24,347 nucleotides of DNA from a candidate division Hyd24-12 bacterium UBA5074 (GTDB lineage Bacteria; Fermentibacterota; Fermentibacteria; Fermentibacterales; Fermentibacteraceae). The first letter of the stretch is position 1; each line of letters starts with the position of its first letter. The translations under genes and the position numbers were made by a program. The notes beneath the pieces were generated by a model. That model was not told the DNA's origin. It saw only the letters and a program-made list of their open reading frames with translations, and made no database searches. Below are positions 1 to 7,561 of the stretch, in pieces. The stretch lies in NCBI GenBank assembly GCA_002414865.1, contig DIAQ01000047.1:47871-72217 (forward strand), read 5' to 3'.

Positions 1-703
1 TGTTGACGCTCTGGCCCCCCGGGCCCGTCGAGCGGTAGACGTCGATCTTGAGTTCCTCGGGCTTGATGTCGATCTCGACCTCCTCGGCCTCCGGCAGGAT
101 GGCCACCGTGCATGCCGAGGTGTGTATCCTCCCGGACGCCTCCGTCTCCGGCACTCTCTGGACGCGGTGGACGCCTGCCTCGTACTTCATGCGGGCGTAG
201 ACCTCCTTGCCCGTCATGGAGAAGACTATCTCCTTGAAACCTCCCAGCTCGGACGGCCGGCTGCCCAGGATCTCCACCTTCCATCCGCGCCTCGCCGCGT
301 ATGCGGAGTACATGCGGAAGACGACCGCGGAGAAGAGCGCCGCCTCCTCGCCGCCCGTGCCCGATCGGACCTCGACTATCACGTTGCGCTGGTCGTTCTC
401 GTCACGAGGGAGCAGCATCCGGCGCAGCTCGTCGTCGAGCTCCTCCCTGAGCCTCTCGAGGCCGGGGGTATCCTCCCTGGCGATCGTCATCAGGTCGGGG
501 TCGCCGCTGTCGAGGGCCTCGCGCATCTCGGCGAGGGAGGCCTCGTTCTTCTCGATGGCCGCGAACACCTGCAGTATCCTGCCGAGCGACGCCCTCTCGG
601 AGGCGAGCGCCTTCAGCGCGGGGGGGTTCCTCTGGATGGACGGGGAGCAGAGCTGCTCGTCGATCTCGGCCAGCCGGGCGTCTATGGCCTCTCTCTCAGC
701 CAA
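1..703 (-). CDS. prfA: Peptide chain release factor 1 (partial, C-terminus beyond left edge)
   Basis: This is class I release factor RF1, which recognises UAA and UAG in the ribosomal A site and triggers peptidyl-tRNA hydrolysis. The visible 234 residues include the codon-recognition stretch with the RF1-type tripeptide P-E-T (followed by E, then GRIHTSA). RF2 would carry SPF there, so this is RF1. They also include the catalytic GGQ at residues 229-231 in the context RSTGPGGQSVN. The last part of the domain 2/4 core and domain 3 lie outside the window. The start is TTG at 703: an in-frame TGA lies just upstream and a GGAGG sits 6 bases before it. The start overlaps the end of the DUF1385 gene by 8 bases, so translation is probably coupled. 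A prmC-type methyltransferase often follows prfA, but that would be off the edge. Confidence 0.96.
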   Translation of the reverse strand, partial: MAEREAIDARLAEIDEQLCSPSIQRNPPALKALASERASLGRILQVFAAIEKNEASLAEMREALDSGDPDLMTIAREDTPGLERLREELDDELRRMLLPRDENDQRNVIVEVRSGTGGEEAALFSAVVFRMYSAYAARRGWKVEILGSRPSELGGFKEIVFSMTGKEVYARMKYEAGVHRVQRVPETEASGRIHTSACTVAILPEAEEVEIDIKPEELKIDVYRSTGPGGQSVN

Positions 704-1643
704 CGGGTTCCTCCATCACTTCGACCCCCGCGCCGGGGTCGCCACCGGTTGCGAGCATGAGGGCCGCGGCCGCGACCTCGAGCTCCTCCCTGCCCGCCCT
801 CCTGGTCGTCATCCTCTGGAGGAGCATGCCCGGAGCGGAGACCGCCCTGGCCAGCGCGGAGGTCTCGAGATGCCTGTCGGCCAGGCGCAGGACCTCGTAT
901 CCCAGGCCCATGACAAGGGGCAGGAGCGGGAGGTGGTAGAGGACCCTCCAGTGCGCCGCCGGGGGTATCCCCAGGACTGCGGTGGCCGCCGTGTCCACTA
1001 TGGCGTAGAAGAGTATGCCCAGCACGATCACCAGGAGCAGGAAGCTGGTGCCGCACCTGGGGTGCAGAGGGCTCTCCGCGAGCGAGGCCTCCTGGAGGGG
1101 CTCCCCGCCCTTCTCCCAGGCATGGAGCGTCTGATGCTCCGCGCCGTGATATACGAACACCCTCCGCATGGCCGGCATCAGGGAGATCGAGGCCACGTAG
1201 GCGAAGAAGGCTGTCACCCTGAAGCCGCCTGCGAGCAGGTTGATCCAGAGGCTTTCGCGGCCCCCGGGCAGTATCAGCAGAGCAAGGCGGAGGGGGAGCC
1301 ACGCGAACAGGACGAGGGCGAGCAGCAGGCCCAGGGCCGTGGCCATGAAGGACTGGAAGCCGCCGCTCTTCTTCCCGGGGTCCCGCGGCTCGGCCTCGTC
1401 GGCCGACCAGTTCAGAGCGGAAAGGCCGATCCTGAGGGAGTCGATCAGGGATGCGGCCCCCCTGAAGACGGGCTTCTTCCAGATATCCCTGCCGCCTCCC
1501 AGGGGCTTCGTCCCGATGAAACCGGCGCGGATGGCCCCTCCGGGCGTTCTGACCGCAACTGCGGACTTCGCGCCCGAGCGTATCATCACGCCTTCGATGA
1601 CAGCCTGTCCTCCGGCCTTGGGCTTCGCCGGACATCGTTCCAC
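696..1643 (-). CDS. DUF1385 family (YqhQ-like) membrane protein
   Basis: A 315-residue protein of the DUF1385/YqhQ family, whose biochemical role is not established. The family signatures are clear: GGQAVIEGVMIRS near residues 11-23, YHGAEHQTLHAWE near 165-177, HPRCGTSF near 194-201, and a C-terminal TTRRAGREELEVA segment. Hydrophobic stretches near 101-121, 132-152, 199-218 and 230-252 indicate an inner-membrane protein. The conserved His/Glu/Cys residues suggest a metal site, which is an inference. The start is GTG at 1643, with AGGAGG just upstream (cctcct on the plus strand, 1651-1656). The family is commonly found between rpmE and prfA, exactly as here, hinting at a link to translation or envelope growth without proving one. 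It follows rpmE after a 64-base gap that contains a strong hairpin, and overlaps prfA by 8 bases. Confidence 0.92.
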   Translation of the reverse strand: MERCPAKPKAGGQAVIEGVMIRSGAKSAVAVRTPGGAIRAGFIGTKPLGGGRDIWKKPVFRGAASLIDSLRIGLSALNWSADEAEPRDPGKKSGGFQSFMATALGLLLALVLFAWLPLRLALLILPGGRESLWINLLAGGFRVTAFFAYVASISLMPAMRRVFVYHGAEHQTLHAWEKGGEPLQEASLAESPLHPRCGTSFLLLVIVLGILFYAIVDTAATAVLGIPPAAHWRVLYHLPLLPLVMGLGYEVLRLADRHLETSALARAVSAPGMLLQRMTTRRAGREELEVAAAALMLATGGDPGAGVEVMEEPVG

Positions 1644-1663
1644 GGAACCGCCTCCTGACGAAA

Positions 1664-1687
1664 CGAGGGGGGCCGCAGCCCCCCTCG
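1664..1687 (-). terminator. Hairpin between rpmE and DUF1385 (weak terminator or attenuator)
   Basis: On the transcribed (minus) strand there is a perfect 10-bp stem, CGAGGGGGGC / GCCCCCCTCG, with a 4-base loop, followed by only TTTCGT. The stem is very stable but the U-tract is short. It may be a leaky terminator that lowers DUF1385-prfA expression relative to rpmE, or an mRNA-stabilising hairpin. It ends only a few bases before the AGGAGG of DUF1385. Confidence 0.6.
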
Positions 1688-1707
1688 GGATGAACAGCTC
1701 TGCCCGG

Positions 1708-1926
1708 CTAGGAGCGCTTGTTGCGCTGCTCCGCCGTGTACCTGCGGTTGTATCGGTCGACCATGCCTGCGGAGTCGATGAGCTTCTGCCTGCCGGTGTA
1801 GAAGGGGTGGCAGTTGGAGCAGATGTCGAACTTGATGTCGCCGGCGGTCGAGCGGGTCTTCACCACATTGCCGCACGCACAGGTGAAGGTGACCGCTTCG
1901 TACTTCGGATGGATTTCCTTCTTCAA
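1708..1926 (-). CDS. rpmE: 50S ribosomal protein L31 (zinc-binding type)
   Basis: A 72-residue bacterial ribosomal protein bL31, part of the large subunit where it helps bridge to the small subunit. It begins KKEIHPKYEAVTFTCACGN and carries four cysteines at 16, 18, 36 and 39 (CAC and CSNC), the zinc-coordinating set of the C+ form. The conserved block CSNCHPFYTGRQK is intact and the length is normal. The start is TTG at 1926, preceded by GGGAG in the sequence gggagcctcag; no ATG fits. It lies 29 bases downstream of rho on the same strand, so it is probably co-transcribed. The C+ form suggests an ordinary zinc supply; no zinc-free paralogue is present in the window. Confidence 0.96.
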   Translation of the reverse strand: MKKEIHPKYEAVTFTCACGNVVKTRSTAGDIKFDICSNCHPFYTGRQKLIDSAGMVDRYNRRYTAEQRNKRS

Positions 1927-1955
1927 CTGAGGCTCCCTGCTTGAGTTGCGGGCGA

Positions 1956-3236
1956 TTATTGAGAGAGGGAGGCCATCGCGTCAAGGAACCTGCGGTTCGA
2001 CTTGTGCTGCGACATCTGCTTCTTCAGCAGCTCCATCGCCTCCACCGGATTCAGGTCGACGAGGATCTTCCTCATTATCCACATCCTGCTCAAGGTCTCG
2101 TCGTCGAGCAGGAGCTCCTCGCGGCGGGTTCCCGACTTCGTGATATCGATGGCGGGGAACACTCTGCGATCAGCCAGGCGCCTGTCGAGCACTATCTCGC
2201 TGTTGCCCGTGCCCTTGAACTCCTCGAAGATGACCTCGTCCATCCTGCTGCCCGTGTCCACGAGAGCGGTGCCGACTATCGTCAGGCTTCCGCCCTCCTC
2301 GATCTTGCGGGCCGCTCCGAAGAAGCGCTTCGGCCTCTGGAGGGCGTTGGAGTCCACTCCGCCGGAGAGGATCTTGCCCGAGTGGGGGATGACCGTGTTG
2401 TTGGCCCGGGCGAGCCTGGTGATGGAGTCGAGCAGTATGACCACGTCGTGCTCGCTCTCCACGAGGCGCTTCGCCTTCTCGAGGACGATGTCCGCCACCT
2501 GGACGTGCCGCTTGGGGGCCTCGTCGAAGGTGGAGCTGATCACCTCTCCGCGCACGTTCCTCTTCATGTCGGTGACCTCTTCGGGCCTCTCGTCGATGAG
2601 GAGGACGATCAGGATGGTCTCGGGATGGTTGGCGGCGATGCTGTTCGCGATGTGCTGGAGGAGGAAGGTCTTCCCCGCCCGGGGCGGCGACACGATGAGG
2701 GCGCGCTGGCCCATGCCCAGAGGGGTGAGGATGTCCATGATGCGGCCGCACATCTCCTCGGGGCCGGTTTCCAGGATGAACCTGCGGTCGGGGTAGTAGG
2801 GGGTGAGGTCGTCGAAGCTGCGCCGCGTCCTGGCCAGCTCGGGGCTCTTCATATTGACGGTTTCCACGCGGAGGAGTGCGAGGTACTTCTCGCCTTCCTT
2901 GGGCTGCCTGACCTGGCCCGAGATCGTGTCCCCGGTGCGAAGGCCGAACCGCTTGATCTGGGATGGCGAGACGTAGATGTCGTTCGTGCCCGGAAGGTAG
3001 TTGGCCTCGGAGGCGCGCAGGAAACCGTAACCCTCCGGGAGGATCTCGAGGACGCCGGTGGCGAATTCGAGGCCGTTCCGCTCGGTCTGACCCTCCAGCA
3101 GCTTCTGGATGAGCTCGCGCTTGCGGGTTCCGGAGGAGCCCTTGATGTTGATGGCCTTTGCAATGGCCTGGAGCTCGACCAGGGTCTTGCCCTCGAGGTC
3201 GGCCAGGGAAAGTCCTTCGAGAGGCCTGTCTGTCAT
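1956..3236 (-). CDS. rho: Transcription termination factor Rho
   Basis: A 426-residue hexameric RNA helicase that ends untranslated and many 3'-end transcripts. The order is canonical: an N-terminal helical SAP-like segment (about 1-50), a cold-shock-type RNA-binding fold with the RNP1-like GYGFLR at 69-74, then the RecA-type ATPase. Walker A is PPRAGKT at 184-190, DERPEEVTDM is at 215-224, Walker B is VVILLDSITRLAR at 265-277, and the Q-loop region SGGVDSNAL is at 291-299. There is no large N-terminal insertion of the kind seen in some high-GC lineages, so length is close to the E. coli form. The ATG at 3236 has GAGAAGG upstream. It is the first gene of the minus-strand rho-rpmE-DUF1385-prfA cluster and is divergent from the gene at 3494. 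Confidence 0.98.
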   Translation of the reverse strand: MTDRPLEGLSLADLEGKTLVELQAIAKAINIKGSSGTRKRELIQKLLEGQTERNGLEFATGVLEILPEGYGFLRASEANYLPGTNDIYVSPSQIKRFGLRTGDTISGQVRQPKEGEKYLALLRVETVNMKSPELARTRRSFDDLTPYYPDRRFILETGPEEMCGRIMDILTPLGMGQRALIVSPPRAGKTFLLQHIANSIAANHPETILIVLLIDERPEEVTDMKRNVRGEVISSTFDEAPKRHVQVADIVLEKAKRLVESEHDVVILLDSITRLARANNTVIPHSGKILSGGVDSNALQRPKRFFGAARKIEEGGSLTIVGTALVDTGSRMDEVIFEEFKGTGNSEIVLDRRLADRRVFPAIDITKSGTRREELLLDDETLSRMWIMRKILVDLNPVEAMELLKKQMSQHKSNRRFLDAMASLSQ

Positions 3237-3493
3237 CTCACCTTCTCTTCAAGGGTGGGGCCGGGGGCCTGAAACGGCCGCGAAAACCGGTGATATGATC
3301 CGATGTTCTCATCTTCCAGCGGGACTGCTTTTTTCCAGGGTGTTATTATGGAAAGCACTACATACATGAAAGGCAATGCGGCGGGTGTCAACCCCTTGCA
3401 TATGAATGACAGGCTTCCTGCGCGCCGGCCGCGACACCAGCCCGGCGGTTCGCCATAGTCCGGGCGTCCCAGCATCGCGCCACGGAGGCCCGG
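3237..3493. promoter_or_regulatory. Divergent intergenic region between rho and the GAF/GGDEF gene
   Basis: This 257-base gap is the longest in the window and must hold promoters for both directions. For rho, a perfect TTGACA lies on the minus strand at 3386-3391, but the -10 17 bases downstream (3363-3368, CATGTA) is poor. A better CATAAT at 3345-3350 has no good -35. On the plus strand, TATTAT at 3344-3349 matches five of six -10 positions, with a weak GGGACT 17 bases upstream. These are candidates only. The rho leader would be long (over 100 bases), which would allow autoregulation as known for rho genes, but no clear attenuator hairpin is visible. Confidence 0.35.
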
Positions 3494-5041
3494 ATGATCC
3501 TTGTCGACATAGCCTGCTGGCTGGTGTTCGCCCTCGCAGCAGTCGCCTGCGTCACGGGCGCCCTCGTGGACGGAGTACCCGAAGGCCCTGCCTCGGTGGC
3601 CGTCTCGGCATCCTTCGCCGTGCTCGCGTTCGGGGCGGCAGCCCTCTCCGCACGCCGCAGCTCCAGGCTCCGCCTCGACCGGGCCGCTGCCGCTGCGGGG
3701 CTGATGGCGGCTGCGCTCAGGCTGTCCGGCGGCATGGAGGGATACCTCTTCCCCGCCGCCTTTCTCTTCCTCCTCTGGATGGCGCTCCCGCCCCTCTCGG
3801 GACCGGTCATGGAGGCCGGTCTGGCGATCGGAGTGGTGGAGGCCGCCTCGGAGCTCCTGTCCGGGCCGGGCGGGATGGGCTCGGTAGGGGAGAGGGTGAT
3901 GCCCGCCCTCCGGGCCCTGCTTGCGATACCGATCTTCGCCGCGGTCTGCGACTTCCTGCTGGAGAGACCCGCGGAGCGCGAGGGCGCAGCCGCCCAGGGA
4001 GCCGGGCTGTGCAGGGAGGAGAGGAACTCGATGCTCCACCTCGTCACGGGCTTCTCGACATCCGGCTCGGTCGCCGCTGCAGTGCATGCAGCCATCTCGT
4101 GGCTGACTGAGTCCGAGAAGGGGCTGACCGCGACGGTCGCGCTGCTGGACGACGACCCCGCATCGCTCAGGGTTTACGAATCGATGGGCCCGCTCTCTGC
4201 CGGACGATCCGGAAAGGCCTTCCCCCACGGGGAGAGCGTGGCCGGCTGGGTGCTCAGGAGCGGTGGCTCCGTCCGGCGCAACGGCCTCAGGCTCGGCGAC
4301 AGGCAGGTCTGCCCGCTCTCGCCGGCCGACGAGGCCGGGAGGAGGGCCGGCAGCTGCGCCGCGGCCCCGGTGACCTGCTCGGGCAGGATGGCCGGAGTCG
4401 TGCTCGTCGAGAGCACGCAGGACGAGGGGTTCCCCGCGGGGGCGGAGGCCTCCATCTCGATAGCGGCCGGCCTGCTGGGCCAGGCTCTCGAGCGGCTCCT
4501 GCTCGAGGAGCAGAGGCAGGCGAAGTCCTCACGCGACGGCCTCACAGGCCTGCCCACCCTTTCGGACGCCATGGAGCAGCTCCGCCACGCCACGCGGGAG
4601 GTGCAGCGCTTCGGCAAGAGCGTCACGGCCCTGGTGGTAGGAATCGACGGGCTCGCCGCGTTCAACAGGACGTCCGGATTCCGTTCCGGTGACGCGATCC
4701 TCAGGGCTTCGGCGAGGAGGATCATGGAGCTCTCGGGAGACGAAGCCCTCGTCGCCCGCATCGGCGGAGCGAGGTTCGCGGTCGTCCTTCCGGGAGCGGA
4801 GAGGGCCCGGGCCGAAGCCCTGGCGGAGTGCATCACGAGGAGCTTCGCCGACAACCCCCTCCCGGTCGACGGCAGGGCGACCCCGGTGAGCGTCTGCGTG
4901 GGGGCGGCCACCACGCATTCGGACAGGCGCGTCGTGCAGCTCCTGGAGGAAGCCGGCAGGGCCCTCGAGGCCGCCCGGCAGTCGTCCCCCGGTTCCTACC
5001 GCGCGGTCGAGCTCACCGCCATCCCCCAGCCCGTACAGTGA
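3494..5041 (+). CDS. Membrane GAF protein with degenerate GGDEF domain
   Basis: A 515-residue protein with several hydrophobic segments in residues 1-156 (clearest near 6-25, 35-53, 84-100 and 138-156), a GAF-like sensory domain at about 180-335, and a C-terminal GGDEF-family domain at about 345-500 (RDGLTGLPTLSDA opens it). The signature loop reads GGARF at 424-428 instead of GG[D/E]EF, so the acidic residues needed for catalysis are gone. The usual FKxxND helix is also altered (AAFNRTSG), although Asp384 of the first metal motif is kept, and there is no RxxD inhibitory site. It is therefore probably not a diguanylate cyclase; it may bind GTP or act as a signal-receiving partner. The ATG at 3494 has GGAGG 5 bases before it. 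The end overlaps the VanZ-like gene by 4 bases (GTGA). Confidence 0.85.
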   Translation: MILVDIACWLVFALAAVACVTGALVDGVPEGPASVAVSASFAVLAFGAAALSARRSSRLRLDRAAAAAGLMAAALRLSGGMEGYLFPAAFLFLLWMALPPLSGPVMEAGLAIGVVEAASELLSGPGGMGSVGERVMPALRALLAIPIFAAVCDFLLERPAEREGAAAQGAGLCREERNSMLHLVTGFSTSGSVAAAVHAAISWLTESEKGLTATVALLDDDPASLRVYESMGPLSAGRSGKAFPHGESVAGWVLRSGGSVRRNGLRLGDRQVCPLSPADEAGRRAGSCAAAPVTCSGRMAGVVLVESTQDEGFPAGAEASISIAAGLLGQALERLLLEEQRQAKSSRDGLTGLPTLSDAMEQLRHATREVQRFGKSVTALVVGIDGLAAFNRTSGFRSGDAILRASARRIMELSGDEALVARIGGARFAVVLPGAERARAEALAECITRSFADNPLPVDGRATPVSVCVGAATTHSDRRVVQLLEEAGRALEAARQSSPGSYRAVELTAIPQPVQ

Positions 5042-5427
5042 AGATCCCCCTGATCGCCGTCCGCGCACTTCCCATCCTGGCGGCGGGAGGCATCTGGCTG
5101 CTCAGCGCGGAGCCCTCCCTGTCGGTCATCCCCCCGTTGATCCCGAACCAGGACAAGATATTCCACTTCATCGAATTCGGAGCCTTCGGGGCGACCCTCT
5201 GGCTCAACCGCGGCATCTCCAGGCGCGGGCTGATGCCGCTGTTCGCGATCGCCGCGCTATGGGCGGGCACGGACGAGATCCATCAGTCGTTCGTCCCCGG
5301 AAGGGATTGTTCCGTGCTCGATTTCGCGGCCGACCTGACGGGTGCGGCCGCGTCGCTCGCAGCGCTCTCCGCAGGCGAACGGAAGAGGCGGAGGGCACTG
5401 GCGGGAGGCGAAGGCCCCACCTTATGA
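5038..5427 (+). CDS. VanZ-like family membrane protein
   Basis: A 129-residue membrane protein of the VanZ-like family. The family pattern is visible: DKIFHFIEFG at 39-48, then TDEIHQSFVPGRDCSVLDF around 78-96, with hydrophobic helices near 5-22, 42-57, 64-77 and 95-110. VanZ of the vancomycin cluster confers teicoplanin resistance, but most family members are uncharacterised, so no resistance role is implied. The start is GTG at 5038, overlapping the stop of the preceding GAF/GGDEF gene as GTGA; an upstream extension of the same frame is merely open sequence inside that gene. The tail is basic (ERKRRR) and probably cytoplasmic. It is translationally coupled to a membrane signalling protein, so both may work at the envelope. 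Confidence 0.85.
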   Translation: MKIPLIAVRALPILAAGGIWLLSAEPSLSVIPPLIPNQDKIFHFIEFGAFGATLWLNRGISRRGLMPLFAIAALWAGTDEIHQSFVPGRDCSVLDFAADLTGAAASLAALSAGERKRRRALAGGEGPTL

Positions 5428-5460
5428 TCATCCCGTTAGAAGTGGATGTTGCCTGCCTTC

Positions 5461-5489
5461 TTGACACAACAGACGGCTGAGGATAACAT
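5461..5489 (+). promoter_or_regulatory. Sigma70-type promoter of the lipoprotein/LysM unit
   Basis: A perfect TTGACA (5461-5466) is separated by exactly 17 bases from TAACAT (5484-5489, four of six matches to TATAAT). This is the best promoter-like sequence I found in the window. It lies in the gap between the VanZ-like gene and the lipoprotein gene and would give a leader of about 75 bases. The local sequence is much more AT-rich than the surrounding genes. Confidence 0.7.
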
Positions 5490-5572
5490 CCCTGAGCATC
5501 GGGGTCTTCATTAGTCCATGGAATTGTGCTCTTTCGGAGATAACCGTCATTCATTGAGAGGAGGTTCCGGGT

Positions 5573-5842
5573 ATGATCAGAAACAGGACGATCTGGCTCT
5601 GTCTGGTGATCCTGACCGGCGTCATGCTCTTCACAGCATGCGGTCCCAGCCAGGAGCAGATCCGCGCTCGCGACGAGGCCCGTGCTGCGGCCCTCGCCTC
5701 CGAGGCCAGGGCAGCCAGCCTGCAGGCCGAGTACACCCAGCTGCAGACCTCGATCCCCCAGAAGGAAGCCCAGGTTCAGCAGCTACAGCAGGAGCTCGCA
5801 GCGCTCCAGGCCGAATACGAGTCGCTCGGCGGCGGCCGTTAA
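5573..5842 (+). CDS. Small coiled-coil lipoprotein
   Basis: An 89-residue predicted lipoprotein. A short basic N-terminus and hydrophobic core are followed by a lipobox-like LFTAC, giving lipid-modified Cys23 followed by Gly, which does not signal inner-membrane retention. The rest (about 28-85) is an uninterrupted Ala/Gln/Glu/Leu-rich helix expected to form a coiled coil, recalling Lpp-like spacer lipoproteins, though no family identity is claimed. The ATG at 5573 has GAGGAGG upstream. It is the first gene after the promoter at 5461 and is followed, 22 bases later, by the LysM protein gene. The pairing suggests a peptidoglycan-to-membrane tether or assembly partner; that is inference from architecture only. 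Confidence 0.8.
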   Translation: MIRNRTIWLCLVILTGVMLFTACGPSQEQIRARDEARAAALASEARAASLQAEYTQLQTSIPQKEAQVQQLQQELAALQAEYESLGGGR

Positions 5843-5864
5843 GCAAGGATAGGAGGACAGACTT

Positions 5865-6542
5865 ATGAAGCGCTATCTGCTGATCGCCCTCGCGCTCTGC
5901 CTCGGCCTTGCTTCCACAGCCTCAGCCAGGACGTGGTCTGCCGAGGAGCTCTCCCAGTATTCGCATGACCAGATCGACGCCATGGGCAACGACAACCTCC
6001 CGCTCCAGATCGCGTACTGGGAGTGGGCCAAGTCCGAGGCCGATGCCGTGGTCGCCCAGTGGGAACCCCAGGTTCTCCCTCTGCGCCAGCAGGCTTCCGA
6101 TCTCGACGCCCAGATCGCCGACCTGAACCGTCAGATCTCCGATCTCCGCCGTGCCATCGATGATCTCCGCAACTCCGGCGTGAACCACCTGATCGTCGAA
6201 GGCGAGTGCCTGTGGACCATCGCGTCGTACCACTACTACTACAACGACGGCGCCCGCTGGCCGATGATCTACGACCGCAACCGCGACAAGATCAGCGACC
6301 CTGACCTGATCTACGCTGGCGACACCATCATCGTGCCGGTGCCCCTGGTCAATCAGTACACCGTCGTCGAGGGCGACTTCCTAGGCAAGATCGCCGGCTA
6401 CGCCGTCGTCTACGGTGACCGTGGCCTGTGGCCGCAGCTCTACGAAGCCAACCGCGGCCAGATCAGCGATCCCAACCTGATATTCCCCGGCCAGGTCCTC
6501 TCCGTTACCAGGACCGGCTCCAGGGCTGGCGGAACCCGTTAG
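5865..6542 (+). CDS. Secreted coiled-coil protein with two LysM domains
   Basis: A 225-residue exported protein. A signal peptide (residues 1-21, ending ASA before RTW) is followed by a helical region, a coiled-coil stretch near 72-102 with heptad-like spacing, and two LysM domains at about 107-158 and 163-214. LysM binds the glycan backbone of peptidoglycan. Both repeats share the phrase ISDP(D/N)LI followed by GD or GQ, and both have an unusual aromatic insertion (YHYYY in the first), so they look like an internal duplication. No catalytic domain is present, so the role is probably structural. AGGAGG lies 9 bases before the ATG. Arginine codons are mostly CGC/CGT (12 of 15), unlike the AGG-rich neighbours, suggesting high expression. 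It is followed by a strong terminator. Confidence 0.9.
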   Translation: MKRYLLIALALCLGLASTASARTWSAEELSQYSHDQIDAMGNDNLPLQIAYWEWAKSEADAVVAQWEPQVLPLRQQASDLDAQIADLNRQISDLRRAIDDLRNSGVNHLIVEGECLWTIASYHYYYNDGARWPMIYDRNRDKISDPDLIYAGDTIIVPVPLVNQYTVVEGDFLGKIAGYAVVYGDRGLWPQLYEANRGQISDPNLIFPGQVLSVTRTGSRAGGTR

Positions 6543-6556
6543 CATCCGCATCGAGA

Positions 6557-6599
6557 GGGAAGCTCCTCCAGTCCTGGGGGAGCTTCCCTTTTCCCTTTT
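6557..6599 (+). terminator. Intrinsic terminator after the LysM gene
   Basis: Two 15-base arms (6557-6571 and 6574-6588, GGGAAGCTCC...GGAGCTTCCC) pair with a single G-U wobble around a very short centre, so the real loop probably opens to about six bases. They are followed by TTTTCCCTTTT (6589-6599). This is a strong factor-independent terminator. It ends only 14 bases before the GTG of phoH. Confidence 0.9.
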
Positions 6600-6613
6600 C
6601 CGGGAATCCTGAA

Positions 6614-7557
<944 letters not shown>

Positions 7558-7561
<4 letters not shown>

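Noticed and set aside
207..1658. A 483-codon plus-strand open frame, and similar long frames opposite rho (1941-3272), pgpH (8485-9675), glyS (11743-13641) and valS (17906-20113)
   Set aside because: They lie antisense to clearly identified conserved genes, have compositions rich in Arg, Pro, Gly and Ala with no recognisable domain, and arise because stop codons are rare in GC-rich DNA.
5038..5427. Glycopeptide resistance gene vanZ
   Set aside because: Only the family fold matches; there are no van cluster genes here, and VanZ-like proteins are common and mostly unrelated to resistance.
6428..6613. Upstream extension of the phoH frame
   Set aside because: It overlaps the LysM gene and reads through the terminator hairpin; the family N-terminus begins at about 6614.
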